Below the pieces are notes generated by a model. It was not told the DNA's origin and searched no databases. It worked only from the letters and a program-made list of their open reading frames with translations. Below are positions 26,332-35,334 of a stretch of DNA of 47,356 nucleotides, in pieces; within the stretch, counting starts at the first letter, position 1; each line of letters starts with the position of its first letter. The translations under genes and the position numbers were made by a program. Origin of the DNA: an uncultured Eubacteriales bacterium (lineage in GTDB: Bacteria > Bacillota > Clostridia > Oscillospirales > Acutalibacteraceae); contig CARTIQ010000007.1 of assembly GCA_949068525.1 (NCBI GenBank), positions 1 to 47,356 on the forward strand, in the 5' to 3' direction.

Positions 26332-26756
26332 TGTTATTGCCAAAGAGAGTTAAGTATAGAAGAGTTCACAGAGGTCGCATGACTGGTAAGGCGCTTCGTG
26401 GCAATACAATTTCTCACGGTGAGTTTGGCCTTGTTGCTTTGGAGCCTGCTTGGATTACTTCTAACCAGATTGAGGCTGCTCGTATCGCTATGACTAGATA
26501 TTGCAAGAGGTTTGGAAAGGTTTGGATTAAGATATTTCCGGATAAGCCGGTTTCTAAAAAACCTGCTGAGACTCGGATGGGTAAAGGTAAGGGCGCACCT
26601 GAATACTGGGTATCTGTTATTAAGCCGGGGAGAGTTATGTTTGAAATTGCCGGAGTTCCTGAGGAGACGGCTAGAGAGGCTATGAGGCTGGCTGCACACA
26701 AGCTTCCTATTAAGTGCAAGTTTGTAGTCAAAAAGGAAATGGATGGTGAGCAATAA
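26331..26756 (+). CDS. rplP: 50S ribosomal protein L16
   Basis: 141 residues: LLPKRVKYRRVHRGR N-terminus and MGKGKGAPEYWVSVIKPG near residue 82. TAATG overlaps with both neighbours indicate tight translational coupling of rpsC, rplP and rpmC. L16 organises the A-site tRNA region. Confidence 0.98.
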   Translation: MLLPKRVKYRRVHRGRMTGKALRGNTISHGEFGLVALEPAWITSNQIEAARIAMTRYCKRFGKVWIKIFPDKPVSKKPAETRMGKGKGAPEYWVSVIKPGRVMFEIAGVPEETAREAMRLAAHKLPIKCKFVVKKEMDGEQ

Positions 26757-26965
26757 TGAAAGCTTCTGAGATGAGAAAATTGTCCGATGCTGAGCTTTTG
26801 AAAAGGCTAAAAGATCTTAAGGCAGAACTTTTTAATTTGCGATTTCAACTTGCCATCAATCAACTTGAAAATCCTATGCGTATTAAGGCGGTTAAGAAGG
26901 ATATCGCTAGAGTTATGACTCTTTTGAAAGAAAATGAAATATCTGCTACCGCTGCTAAAGCGTAA
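26756..26965 (+). CDS. rpmC: 50S ribosomal protein L29
   Basis: 69 residues, two helices typical of L29 (LKDLKAELFNLRFQLA with NPMRIKAVKKDIARV). Start overlaps the rplP stop. Located at the tunnel exit next to L23. Confidence 0.96.
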   Translation: MKASEMRKLSDAELLKRLKDLKAELFNLRFQLAINQLENPMRIKAVKKDIARVMTLLKENEISATAAKA

Positions 26966-26982
26966 TGGAGGGAGGATTACTT

Positions 26983-27240
26983 GTGAGCGATAGAAATATG
27001 AGAAAAGTTGAAGTTGGCAAAGTTGTTAGCGATAAGATGGATAAAACCATTGTGGTTGCTATTGAAGATAGTGTAAAGCACAAGCTTTATAATAAGATTA
27101 TTAAACGTACGGTTAAGCTTAAGGCACATGATGAAAACAACGAGTGCGGTGTTGGTGATTATGTGCGGGTGATGGAAACTCGGCCGTTGAGCAAGGACAA
27201 AAGATGGCGCTTAGTTGAGATTATTGAAAAAGCTAAGTAA
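26983..27240 (+). CDS. rpsQ: 30S ribosomal protein S17
   Basis: 85 residues from the GTG at 26983, with GGAGG seven bases upstream; a longer frame back to 26965 lacks a site. GKVVSDKMDKTIVVAI and ETRPLSKDKRWRLVEI are diagnostic. An OB-fold primary 16S rRNA binder. Confidence 0.97.
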   Translation: MSDRNMRKVEVGKVVSDKMDKTIVVAIEDSVKHKLYNKIIKRTVKLKAHDENNECGVGDYVRVMETRPLSKDKRWRLVEIIEKAK

Positions 27241-27328
27241 TTAGCGAGTTAATAGTTTTTTATAAAGAGAATAGAGAGAAAATTGTTGAGAGACTTTTAG
27301 AACTAACAAAAGTTAGGAGGAACGTGGT

Positions 27329-27697
27329 GTGATACAACAGCAAACTTACCTTAAGGTTGCCGACAACACTGGAGCTAAAGAAATTATGTGCATTCGAGTA
27401 TTGGGCGGGACTAGGAGAAGGTATGCTAATATTGGCGACGTTGTGGTTGCGTCTGTAAAAAAAGCATCACCCGGCGGCGTTGTAAAAAAAGGTGATGTGG
27501 TTAAGGCGGTTGTGGTTCGCTCGGTTAGGGGAGTCCGTAGGGATGATGGCTCTTATATCCGCTTTGATGAGAATGCCGCTGTTTTGATAAAAGATGACAA
27601 AAACCCAAGGGGCACTCGTATTTTTGGGCCTGTTGCAAGGGAACTTCGTGACCGGGACTATATGAAAATACTGAGCTTGGCTCCTGAGACGCTTTGA
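27329..27697 (+). CDS. rplN: 50S ribosomal protein L14
   Basis: 122 residues, the canonical length, with a GTG start and AGGAGG eight bases upstream. TYLKVADNTGAKEIMCI and the C-terminal FGPVARELRDRDYMKILSLAPE are diagnostic. The preceding 88-base gap is AT-rich and has a CTAAC/GTTAG hairpin touching the ribosome binding site. Confidence 0.98.
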   Translation: MIQQQTYLKVADNTGAKEIMCIRVLGGTRRRYANIGDVVVASVKKASPGGVVKKGDVVKAVVVRSVRGVRRDDGSYIRFDENAAVLIKDDKNPRGTRIFGPVARELRDRDYMKILSLAPETL

Positions 27698-27711
27698 TGG
27701 AGGTGTTCACT

Positions 27712-28032
27712 GTGACAAAAAAAGTTCATGTTAAGACGGGTGACACCGTTGTCGTTTTGAGCGGCAAAGAGCGTGGGAAAAAAGGTAAGGTTTTGGCGGT
27801 TAGCCCTAAGGAGGGCAAGGTTATTATTGATGGAGTTAACATGGTATCTAAACATGTTAAACCTCGCAAAATGGGTGAATCTGGCGGGATTGTAAAGGCT
27901 GAAGGCGCTATGTATGCTTGCAAAGTTCAGGTTGTTTGCCCTCATTGCGAAAAACCTACCCGGATTGCTCATCTTATTGGTGAAGATGGGACTAAGTCAC
28001 GCATTTGCAAAAAATGCTCAAAGTCGCTTTAA
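27712..28032 (+). CDS. rplX: 50S ribosomal protein L24
   Basis: 106 residues from the GTG at 27712 (GGAGG eight bases upstream). A KOW motif spans HVKTGDTVVVLSGKERGKKGKV. A CPHC and CKKC pair near the C-terminus suggests zinc binding. An early assembly protein. Confidence 0.97.
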   Translation: MTKKVHVKTGDTVVVLSGKERGKKGKVLAVSPKEGKVIIDGVNMVSKHVKPRKMGESGGIVKAEGAMYACKVQVVCPHCEKPTRIAHLIGEDGTKSRICKKCSKSL

Positions 28033-28044
28033 GGAGGATAGGAC

Positions 28045-28584
28045 ATGGCAAGATTAAGGGACTTATACAGGCACGAGATTGCGCCTTTACTGATGAAGAA
28101 ATTTTCTTATAAGAGCGTTATGCAGATCCCTAAACTTGAAAAGATTGTTATTAATGTTGGTGCGGGCGAAGCTAGAGATAACTCTAAGGTTATTGACGCT
28201 ATTATGTCTGAAATTGCTGCTATTACTGGGCAGAAGCCGGTAGTTTGCACTGCTAGGAAGTCGATTGCAAACTTTAAGCTGCGCGAAGGCATGAAGATTG
28301 GCGTTAAGGTAACTTTACGAGGCGAGAAGATGTATGAATTTTTGGATAGGCTTTTGAATGTGGCACTTCCGAGGGTTCGCGATTTTAGGGGGATTAATCC
28401 TAACTCTTTTGATGGAAGAGGTAACTATAATTTGGGAATTAAGGAACAGCTTATTTTTCCTGAAATCGATTATGATAAAATTGACAAAGTGCGCGGGATG
28501 GACATATGTTTTGTAACTACTGCGAAAACAGACGAAGAAGCCAAAGAGTTGTTGACTCAAATGGGCGCTCCGTTTGCGAAATAA
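28045..28584 (+). CDS. rplE: 50S ribosomal protein L5
   Basis: 179 residues; AAGGAGG before the ATG. GQKPVVCTARKSIANFKLREG and the C-terminal FPEIDYDKID mark it. Binds 5S rRNA in the central protuberance. Confidence 0.98.
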   Translation: MARLRDLYRHEIAPLLMKKFSYKSVMQIPKLEKIVINVGAGEARDNSKVIDAIMSEIAAITGQKPVVCTARKSIANFKLREGMKIGVKVTLRGEKMYEFLDRLLNVALPRVRDFRGINPNSFDGRGNYNLGIKEQLIFPEIDYDKIDKVRGMDICFVTTAKTDEEAKELLTQMGAPFAK

Positions 28585-28596
28585 GGGGGGATTATT

Positions 28597-28782
28597 GTGG
28601 CCAAGACTTCTATGAAGATAAAGCAAAAGAGAGAAGCAAAATTTTCTACACGCAAGTATAACAGATGCAAAATCTGCGGGAGGCCGCATGGATATCTTCG
28701 CAAGTTTGGAATTTGCCGTATCTGTTTTAGAGAGTTAGCCTATAGAGGTCAGATTCCTGGTATAAAGAAGGCCAGCTGGTAA
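28597..28782 (+). CDS. rpsN: 30S ribosomal protein S14, zinc type (type Z)
   Basis: 61 residues, GTG start after GGGGG. The zinc ribbon is intact with Cys24, Cys27, Cys40 and Cys43. This is the short zinc-dependent form; many Firmicutes hold a zinc-free paralogue elsewhere, not seen in this window. Confidence 0.97.
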   Translation: MAKTSMKIKQKREAKFSTRKYNRCKICGRPHGYLRKFGICRICFRELAYRGQIPGIKKASW

Positions 28783-28810
28783 ATTTTTTAGCTAAGGAGG
28801 ATAAAACGGT

Positions 28811-29209
28811 ATGCAGATAACTGATACAATTGCAGATTTGTTGACTAGGATTCGAAATGCTAGCGCTAGCAGACATGATTCTGTTGAGATTCCTGCTTCT
28901 AATATGAAAAAGTCTATTGTACAAATTTTGTTGGACGAAGGGTATATTAGAAATTATTCTGTTATGGAAGACGGGAAACAAGGCATAATTAATGTTATTT
29001 TGAAATATGACGAGAATAAAAAGTCTGTAATTACGGGCTTGAAGCGAGTATCTAAGCCTGGATTACGGATTTATAGCAATGTGGAGGATATGCCCAAAGT
29101 TATGAAAGGTTTGGGAATTGCTATTATATCTACTTCTAAGGGTATTATGACAGATCGCCGGGCTCGGCAAGAGAATGTTGGCGGCGAAGTACTTGCATTT
29201 ATTTGGTAA
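28811..29209 (+). CDS. rpsH: 30S ribosomal protein S8
   Basis: 132 residues. DTIADLLTRIRNASAS N-terminus and the C-terminal GIMTDRRARQENVGGEVLAFIW. S8 binds the central 16S domain and in E. coli represses the spc operon. Confidence 0.98.
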   Translation: MQITDTIADLLTRIRNASASRHDSVEIPASNMKKSIVQILLDEGYIRNYSVMEDGKQGIINVILKYDENKKSVITGLKRVSKPGLRIYSNVEDMPKVMKGLGIAIISTSKGIMTDRRARQENVGGEVLAFIW

Positions 29210-29225
29210 ATAAGGAGGGTAGAGC

Positions 29226-29774
29226 ATGTCTCGAATTGGAAGAAAACCTATAAATATTCCCGCTGGTGTTGAGGTTAAACTTGACAACGGTGTAATAACG
29301 GTTAAGGGGCCTAAGGGCACTTTGACCAGAGAAGTTCATCCTAATATGGCAGTTAATATTGAAGATAATGTTATTACTGTTACTCGGCCTAACGACGAAA
29401 AAGAGAATCGCGCGCTTCATGGGTTAACGCGGACCCTTATTGCTAACATGGTTGAGGGAGTTACGGATGGCTTTAAGAAAGAGCTTGAAGTTAATGGCGT
29501 TGGATACCGTGTTCAGAAACAAGGTAAAAATCTTGTTATGAACTTGGGATATTCCCACCAAGTTACTGTGCCGGAGACGGATGAGATTAAGATTGAGGTA
29601 CCGGCTCCAAATAAAATTGTTGTTTTGGGCATTGATAAGCAGAAAGTTGGTCAATTTGCCGCTGAGGTGCGCAGCAAACGTCCGCCAGAGCCTTATAAGG
29701 GCAAGGGTATCAAATATGTTGATGAGCATATTCGCCGCAAGGAAGGCAAAGCCGGTAAGGGCGCTAAGAAATAG
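29226..29774 (+). CDS. rplF: 50S ribosomal protein L6
   Basis: 182 residues. SRIGRKPINIPAGVEV starts it and RSKRPPEPYKGKGIKYVDEHIRRKEGK ends it, both diagnostic. GGAGG precedes the ATG. Near the factor-binding site. Confidence 0.98.
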   Translation: MSRIGRKPINIPAGVEVKLDNGVITVKGPKGTLTREVHPNMAVNIEDNVITVTRPNDEKENRALHGLTRTLIANMVEGVTDGFKKELEVNGVGYRVQKQGKNLVMNLGYSHQVTVPETDEIKIEVPAPNKIVVLGIDKQKVGQFAAEVRSKRPPEPYKGKGIKYVDEHIRRKEGKAGKGAKK

Positions 29775-29793
29775 TTAAAGGGGTGGTTAAGTT

Positions 29794-30153
29794 ATGGTTA
29801 GTGTGAGTGGAAAAAATGACTCGAGGCTTAAACGCCACAAAAGAGTGCGCTCGAAGATATCTGGTACTTCGTTGTGCCCGCGTTTAAATGTTTTTCGGTC
29901 TGCAAGTAATATTTATGCTCAATTGATTGATGATGTTGCTGGGGTAACTTTAGCTTCGGCTTCTAGCTTGGACAAGGAAATTAAGGGCTATGGTGGCAAC
30001 AAGGAAGCTGCTAAAAAGGTTGGGCAATTGATTGCGCAGCGTGCTGCTGAAAAAGGCATATCTGCGGTTGTATTTGACCGCGGTGGATATATATTTCATG
30101 GACGTGTTAAGGAATTGGCAGAGGGCGCTCGTGAGGGCGGCTTAAAATTCTAA
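29794..30153 (+). CDS. rplR: 50S ribosomal protein L18
   Basis: 119 residues. RLKRHKRVRSKISGT and FDRGGYIFHGRVKELAEGAREGGLKF are diagnostic. AAAGGGGTGG precedes the ATG. Binds 5S rRNA with L5. Confidence 0.98.
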   Translation: MVSVSGKNDSRLKRHKRVRSKISGTSLCPRLNVFRSASNIYAQLIDDVAGVTLASASSLDKEIKGYGGNKEAAKKVGQLIAQRAAEKGISAVVFDRGGYIFHGRVKELAEGAREGGLKF

Positions 30154-30171
30154 GTATAAGGAGGGTTACTT

Positions 30172-30669
30172 TTGGCTAGGATTGATGGTAGCACTATGGA
30201 TTTGAAAGAACGAGTAGTGGCTATAAACCGGGTTTCTAAAACGGTCAAGGGCGGTAGGATATTTAAATTTGCTGCTTTGGTTGTTGTTGGAGACGGTACT
30301 GGAGTCGTTGGATTTGGGATTGGCAAATCTGGAGAAGTTCCAGATGCTGTTCGCAAGGGGATCGACGACGCTAAAAAAAATTTAGTTAAGATCTCTTTGA
30401 AGGGGAGCACTATTCCACATGAGATTATTGGTAAGTTTGGTGCTGGTCGAGTTTTGATGAAGCCTGCCGCACCTGGAACTGGAGTTATTGCTGGAGGTCC
30501 GGTCCGTGCTGTTGTTGAAGCTGCGGGGATCCGAGATATTCGCACTAAGGCTCTGCGTTCGAATAACCCTTGCAACGTTGTTAGGGCTACTATGGACGGG
30601 CTGACTAGCTTACGAACCGCTGACGAAGTGGCGAAGTTACGCGGTAAGACTGCTAAGGAAATTTTATAA
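30172..30669 (+). CDS. rpsE: 30S ribosomal protein S5
   Basis: 165 residues with a TTG start behind AAGGAGG. ERVVAINRVSKTVKGGR and GAGRVLMKPAAPGTGVIAGGPVRAV mark the double-stranded-RNA-binding and C-terminal domains. Involved in decoding fidelity. Confidence 0.97.
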   Translation: MARIDGSTMDLKERVVAINRVSKTVKGGRIFKFAALVVVGDGTGVVGFGIGKSGEVPDAVRKGIDDAKKNLVKISLKGSTIPHEIIGKFGAGRVLMKPAAPGTGVIAGGPVRAVVEAAGIRDIRTKALRSNNPCNVVRATMDGLTSLRTADEVAKLRGKTAKEIL

Positions 30670-30683
30670 TAGGGGGTCGCAAT

Positions 30684-30863
30684 ATGGAACATGTAAAGGT
30701 TAAGCTTTTGAGGAGCCTTATAGGTAGCAAAAAAGACCAGATTGCAACAGCCCATTCGCTTGGTCTTAAGAAAATTGGTGATGAAAATATTCAGCCGAAC
30801 AACGAACAGACTAAGGGAAAAGTCGCAAAAATTAGTCACCTTATTGAGGTTTTGAAAGCTTAG
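30684..30863 (+). CDS. rpmD: 50S ribosomal protein L30
   Basis: 59 residues, start ATG behind AGGGGG. VKVKLLRSLIGSKKDQIATA and the following SLGLKKIGDE fit L30, and the position between S5 and L15 is the standard one. Confidence 0.95.
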   Translation: MEHVKVKLLRSLIGSKKDQIATAHSLGLKKIGDENIQPNNEQTKGKVAKISHLIEVLKA

Positions 30864-30909
30864 TGCTATTATATATTTAAAGCAGCATATTAAAGGGGGT
30901 GTTGGGTCA

Positions 30910-31350
30910 ATGAAATTACATGAACTTTCACCGGCAGAGGGAGCTTGTAGGGCCTCTAAACGAATTGGCCGAGGGCATGGATCGGGCCATGGCAAGACTG
31001 CTGGAAAAGGTCATAAAGGTCAAAAGGCGAGGTCTGGCGGGAGCATCCGCCCGGGATTTGAAGGAGGCCAGATGCCACTTCAAAGACGTGTTCCAAAACG
31101 TGGGTTTAATAACATTTTTGCCAAGAACATCGTTGCGATAAATGTTGGATCTTTGAATGCTTTTGAAGATGGTTCTGTTGTTGATGCTGAGGCATTGATT
31201 AACGAGGGGATCATTAAAAATGCATATGACGGGATTAAGGTTTTATCGAACGGGAAGTTAACCAAAAAATTAAATGTTAAAGCCAGTGCTTTCTCTGAAT
31301 CTGCTAAGCAGAAAATTGAGGAGGTTGGCGGAAAGGCTGAGGTGATCTGA
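30910..31350 (+). CDS. rplO: 50S ribosomal protein L15
   Basis: 146 residues. The Gly-rich GRGHGSGHGKTAGKGHKGQKAR region and GFEGGQMPLQRRVPKRGF are diagnostic. Its stop precedes the secY start by a single base. Confidence 0.98.
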   Translation: MKLHELSPAEGACRASKRIGRGHGSGHGKTAGKGHKGQKARSGGSIRPGFEGGQMPLQRRVPKRGFNNIFAKNIVAINVGSLNAFEDGSVVDAEALINEGIIKNAYDGIKVLSNGKLTKKLNVKASAFSESAKQKIEEVGGKAEVI

Positions 31351-31351
31351 G

Positions 31352-32686
31352 TTGTTTAAAACAATGCTTAATGCCTGGAAAAATCAAGACTTAAAAAAGA
31401 AAATGTTGTTTACTTTATTTGTTATAATTTTGTTTAGGTTTGGTTCTATTATTCCTGTCCCTTTTATGAACATTGGTGCTTTGCAGAGCTTGATGGGTAA
31501 CTTGGAAGATGGCTCTTTGTTTACGTATTTTAACACTATTTCAGGTGATGCGTTTTCTCGGGCTACTTTGTTTGCAATGTCCATTACGCCATACATTAAC
31601 TCGTCTATTATAATGCAGCTGATGACAGTGGCCATTCCGGCGCTTGAACGGCTGACCAAAGAGGGCGAAGAAGGCCAAAAAAAGATGAATGCAATAACTA
31701 GGTATTTAACGGTAATTTTGGGCTTGTTACAGGGAACAATGTTTTACTTTTGGTTAAAGAACAACGTGGCACCTAGTGGGGAGCGCATCATTATGTATAA
31801 TAATGGCTGGGAAGGGATTTTCGCGGCTAGTGTTATAATAATGACATTTACTGCTGGAACTGCGCTTATTATGTGGCTGGGAGAGCAAATAAATCAAAAA
31901 GGCGTGGGGAATGGAATCTCCATAATATTGTTTGCTGGAATTGTTTCCAGGATGCCAGCATTGGTAGCAACTTTGTGGCAGTATATTGACATGGCTATAA
32001 AACTTCCGGCCATTGCTTGGATATATTATGTTTATGTACCGGTATTTGTAATTGTATTTTTGGCGGTTATGTGGTTTATCGTGTTTATGAACGACGCTGA
32101 GAGACGGATCCCTATACAATACGCAAAACGAGTAGTTGGTAGAAAGCTGTATGGGGGCCAGAACACTCATATTCCGGTCAAGGTGAGCGGATCTGGAGTT
32201 ATGCCTATAATATTTGCTAGCTCTATACTGTCTTTGCCTAGCACTTTTAAAATAATTTTAGGAGCGAATTCGCCTGAATGGTTGAACTCGGTTAATAGTT
32301 GGCTTTCGCCTGCAGATTGGCCTTATCCTACCATATACTTTGTGCTGATCATTGCTTTTGCGTATTTTTATTTGTCTATACAGTACAATCCGGTGGAGAT
32401 GGCAAACAATTTGCGGCAGAGCAACGCTACGATTCCAGGCTTACGGCCGGGAAAACCTACTGCTGAGTTTATCCAAAAGGTTCTCTCGAAGATAACCTTG
32501 CTTGGTTCGATATTTTTAGGATTAATTGCTGTTTTACCGTTCATTTTTAGTGACCTAACTGGAATGCACAATACGACATTTCTTGGAGGAACATCTATTA
32601 TAATATTGGTAGGAGTTACTTTAGAGACAGTTAAGCAGATGGAATCGCAGATGATGATGAGGCACTATAAGGGCTTTTTGGATTAG
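31352..32686 (+). CDS. secY: Protein translocase subunit SecY
   Basis: 444 residues with ten predicted membrane segments. TTG start with GAGGTG seven bases upstream inside rplO. Visible are the plug region after the first segment, GVGNGISIILFAGI, the cytoplasmic loop with ERRIPIQYAKR and the C-terminal RPGKPT loop that contacts SecA and the ribosome. It forms the channel of the general secretory pathway. Confidence 0.98.
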   Translation: MFKTMLNAWKNQDLKKKMLFTLFVIILFRFGSIIPVPFMNIGALQSLMGNLEDGSLFTYFNTISGDAFSRATLFAMSITPYINSSIIMQLMTVAIPALERLTKEGEEGQKKMNAITRYLTVILGLLQGTMFYFWLKNNVAPSGERIIMYNNGWEGIFAASVIIMTFTAGTALIMWLGEQINQKGVGNGISIILFAGIVSRMPALVATLWQYIDMAIKLPAIAWIYYVYVPVFVIVFLAVMWFIVFMNDAERRIPIQYAKRVVGRKLYGGQNTHIPVKVSGSGVMPIIFASSILSLPSTFKIILGANSPEWLNSVNSWLSPADWPYPTIYFVLIIAFAYFYLSIQYNPVEMANNLRQSNATIPGLRPGKPTAEFIQKVLSKITLLGSIFLGLIAVLPFIFSDLTGMHNTTFLGGTSIIILVGVTLETVKQMESQMMMRHYKGFLD

Positions 32687-32691
32687 TGGAT

Positions 32692-32721
32692 ATTTACTGT
32701 GGTTTAAATTTATGGTATAAT
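32692..32721 (+). promoter_or_regulatory. Internal promoter before adk
   Basis: TTTACT (32692-32697), 18 bases, TATAAT (32716-32721) with a TG extension. It would let adk, map and the alpha operon be transcribed independently of the upstream ribosomal genes. Confidence 0.75.
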
Positions 32722-32808
32722 AAGTATAGACCACTAGGGAATAAGTTGATGATTGGGTACGGACTTTTTAATAATGTTAGTGACTAATTAAAGAAGGAGG
32801 CTTGGGTT

Positions 32809-33444
32809 ATGAATATTATACTTTTGGGGGCTCCGGGCTCTGGCAAAGGGACCCAAGCGGAGGCTATATCTGATAGGAAGCTTATTCCTGCTATATCTAC
32901 GGGGAACATTATACGAGACGCGCTGAAGAGCGGATCTGAGGTTGGGCTGCAGCTCAAAGGTTACATGGCAGATGGCAGATTGGTTCCGGATGAATTTGTT
33001 ATAGAGATCATTAAGAGGCGTGTTGCTGAAGATGATTGCAAGAATGGATTTATTTTGGATGGCTTTCCAAGGACTATACCTCAGGCCGAGGCTCTTGACA
33101 AAATGGGAGTAAAGATAGATAAGGTCATTGAGATTGATGTGAGCGATGCTATAATTATTGACAGGATGTCGGGACGCCGTGTTTGTGAGACATGCGGATC
33201 TAGTTATCATTTGGAGAACAAGAGGCCGTGTGAGGACGGCATTTGCGATAAATGCCACGGCACCCTAGTTCAGCGCAAGGATGACCACCCTGATACTGTG
33301 AGGAATCGGTTGAAGATTTATCATGAAAAGACTAAACCTTTGGAGGAATATTACCGCCAACAGGGGAAACTCACGGTGATAAATGGGGACGGCAAGTCTA
33401 TAGATGAGACTATAGAGCAAGTTTTATCTGCTTTGGAGGCTTAG
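32809..33444 (+). CDS. adk: Adenylate kinase, zinc-lid type
   Basis: 211 residues. P-loop GAPGSGKGTQAE, LDGFPRT motif, and a LID with a CxxC-x16-CxxC zinc module (CETC and CDKC), typical of Gram-positive long-form enzymes. It interconverts 2 ADP with ATP and AMP. AAGGAGG precedes the ATG. Confidence 0.98.
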   Translation: MNIILLGAPGSGKGTQAEAISDRKLIPAISTGNIIRDALKSGSEVGLQLKGYMADGRLVPDEFVIEIIKRRVAEDDCKNGFILDGFPRTIPQAEALDKMGVKIDKVIEIDVSDAIIIDRMSGRRVCETCGSSYHLENKRPCEDGICDKCHGTLVQRKDDHPDTVRNRLKIYHEKTKPLEEYYRQQGKLTVINGDGKSIDETIEQVLSALEA

Positions 33445-33451
33445 GTTTTTG

Positions 33452-34216
33452 ATGGTAGTTTTGAAGACAGACCGCGAAATTGCAAAAATGAAAGATGCGG
33501 GAAGGATAGCTTCTAAGGCGTTAAAACTTGCAGGAGATGCAGTGGAGCCGGGGATCTCTACTTTGGAGATTAACGATATTATTAGAAAGTATATTGAAAG
33601 CGAAGGGGCTTTGCCATCGTTTTTGAATTATGGTGGATTCCCGGCAAGTGCTTGCATTTCTGTGAACAATGTGGTCATCCATGGCATACCGAGCAAGGCA
33701 GGCATTATAAAGAATGGTGATATTGTTAGTGTGGATGTTGGAGCCTTTTTTGAAGGATTTCATGGGGACAATGCTGCGACATTTGCATGTGGAGATATCA
33801 GCCAGGAGGCAAGAGCTCTAATTGACGCTACTAGAGATAGTTTATATGAGGGAATAAAGGCGGCTTTGGCTGGTGGGCGGATTGGAGACATTGCAAGCGC
33901 GGTGCAACGGTATGTTGAGGCACGTAGTTACTCGGTGGTACGAGATTTTGTCGGGCACGGAGTAGGTGCGAAGCTACATGAAGAACCTAGCGTACCTAAT
34001 TATGGGGTGGCAGGTAGAGGTGTGCGACTATTACCTGGGCTGACTATTGCTATTGAACCGATGGTGAATATGGGTACGCACGAAGTAAGGGTTTTGGACG
34101 ATGAGTGGACAACTGTTACGGCAGATGGTAAGCTTTCGGCACATTTTGAGCACACAATCGCGATAACTTCAGATGGACCTATAATATTAACGCAGTGTGA
34201 TAGTGCGGTGAATTAA
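33452..34216 (+). CDS. map: Methionine aminopeptidase, type I
   Basis: 254 residues. The dimetal ligands are all visible: VSVDVGAFFEGFHGDNAATF (two Asp), GHGVG (His), AIEPMV (Glu) and HFEHTIAI (Glu). It removes initiator methionine. A TTG three bases earlier is better spaced from GGAGG, so the start could be 33449. Close coupling with adk. Confidence 0.97.
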   Translation: MVVLKTDREIAKMKDAGRIASKALKLAGDAVEPGISTLEINDIIRKYIESEGALPSFLNYGGFPASACISVNNVVIHGIPSKAGIIKNGDIVSVDVGAFFEGFHGDNAATFACGDISQEARALIDATRDSLYEGIKAALAGGRIGDIASAVQRYVEARSYSVVRDFVGHGVGAKLHEEPSVPNYGVAGRGVRLLPGLTIAIEPMVNMGTHEVRVLDDEWTTVTADGKLSAHFEHTIAITSDGPIILTQCDSAVN

Positions 34217-34226
34217 AGGAGAATTT

Positions 34227-34469
34227 ATGGAGATTGTTTGTGGTTGTGTTGTGAAAGCTAGTGCGGGGCGCGACAAAGGTGAATATTTTGTGGTTTTGGA
34301 TTTTGACGGTGAATATGCTATGATTTGCAATGGAAAGCGAAGACCTGTGGAGAACCCTAAGAGGAAGAAATGCAAGCATTTGTCGACTACTAACACAGTT
34401 CTGGAGAGTTGTGAGATGAAGACTAACCGTGAGATAAGAAAGGCTTTGAGCAAGTTTAATGACTTATGA
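34227..34469 (+). CDS. KOW-domain RNA-binding protein (L14e/YlxQ-like)
   Basis: 80 residues. CGCVVKASAGRDKGEYFVVL is a KOW motif, followed by a basic stretch NPKRKKCKHL. Such small KOW proteins often sit between map and infA in Clostridia and resemble archaeal/eukaryotic L14e; their role on the ribosome is not settled. AAGGAG precedes the ATG. Confidence 0.85.
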   Translation: MEIVCGCVVKASAGRDKGEYFVVLDFDGEYAMICNGKRRPVENPKRKKCKHLSTTNTVLESCEMKTNREIRKALSKFNDL

Positions 34470-34521
34470 TTATGGAGCTTGAAAAATTCACCGTAGGATG
34501 GACATGGGGAGGTATATTGAT

Positions 34522-34740
34522 TTGTCGAAACAGGATGTAATTGAGATTGAGGGCACTGTTGTGGAAGCTTTGCCGAATGCACAGTTTAGGGTAGAGCTAC
34601 CTAATGGAAAGGTTATTTTGGCACATATATCGGGCAAGTTGCGGATGAACTTTATTAAGATTTTACCAGGAGATAAAGTTACTGTTGAGATGTCTCCTTA
34701 TGATTTGACTAAGGGCCGCATTACTTGGAGGGCTAAGTGA
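34522..34740 (+). CDS. infA: Translation initiation factor IF-1
   Basis: 72 residues, the standard size, from a TTG with GGGGAGG nine bases upstream; a longer frame from 34498 would include that site. SKQDVIEIEGTVVEALPNAQFRVEL and KLRMNFIKILPGDKV are diagnostic. It blocks the A site during initiation. Confidence 0.97.
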   Translation: MSKQDVIEIEGTVVEALPNAQFRVELPNGKVILAHISGKLRMNFIKILPGDKVTVEMSPYDLTKGRITWRAK

Positions 34741-34801
34741 TATTTGATGCTATTATATTATTGGATTTAACCGGTTTTTAAGTTTTAAGGAGGGCAAATA
34801 A

Positions 34802-34915
34802 ATGAAAGTTAAACCTTCTGTTAAGAGAATGTGCGAAAAATGTAAGATTATAAAGCGCAAGGGGAAGGTCATGGTAATTTGTGAAAACCCAAAACATAAG
34901 CAACGGCAGGGCTAG
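34802..34915 (+). CDS. rpmJ: 50S ribosomal protein L36, zinc type
   Basis: 37 residues. Zinc ligands Cys11, Cys14, Cys27 and His32 are complete. AAGGAGG precedes the ATG. Standard position between infA and rpsM. Confidence 0.97.
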   Translation: MKVKPSVKRMCEKCKIIKRKGKVMVICENPKHKQRQG

Positions 34916-34950
34916 TTGCAGATTTTAAGTATGGAGGTGTTACTGTAATT

Positions 34951-35319
34951 ATGGCACGTATAGCGGGAATAGATTTGCCTAGGGATAAACGTGTTGAGAT
35001 TGGTCTTTCTTATATTTTTGGGATTGGTAGAAAGACTGCTAGCGAGATTATAAAGGCTACAGGGGTTAACCCGGACGCTAGAGTTAGAGATTTGACTGAG
35101 GAAGAAGTTTCTAAGTTGAGGGAATATATCGATGGACATTGCCGGGTGGAAGGCGATTTGCGTCGAGATATTGCTTTTGACATTAAACGGTTGATTGAGA
35201 TTGGAGCTTACAGAGGAGTGCGGCATCGCAAGGGGTTACCTGTGCGTGGTCAACGTTCTAAGACTAATGCTCGGACGCGAAAAGGGCCAAGAAAAACTAT
35301 GGCTAATAAGAAAAAGTAA
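34951..35319 (+). CDS. rpsM: 30S ribosomal protein S13
   Basis: 122 residues. ARIAGIDLPRDKRVEIGLSY at the N-terminus and RTKxNARTRKGPRKT-type tail. Contacts tRNA and L5 across the subunit bridge. GGAGG precedes the ATG. Confidence 0.98.
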   Translation: MARIAGIDLPRDKRVEIGLSYIFGIGRKTASEIIKATGVNPDARVRDLTEEEVSKLREYIDGHCRVEGDLRRDIAFDIKRLIEIGAYRGVRHRKGLPVRGQRSKTNARTRKGPRKTMANKKK

Positions 35320-35334
35320 GGAGGGATTTTACTG

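Noticed and set aside
30150..30995. 281-codon minus-strand frame opposite rpsE, rpmD and rplO
   Set aside because: It is the antisense shadow of three certain ribosomal genes.
33449..33451. TTG start for map
   Set aside because: It has better spacing to the GGAGG site, but the ATG three bases later aligns with the usual family N-terminus; the two cannot be told apart by sequence alone.
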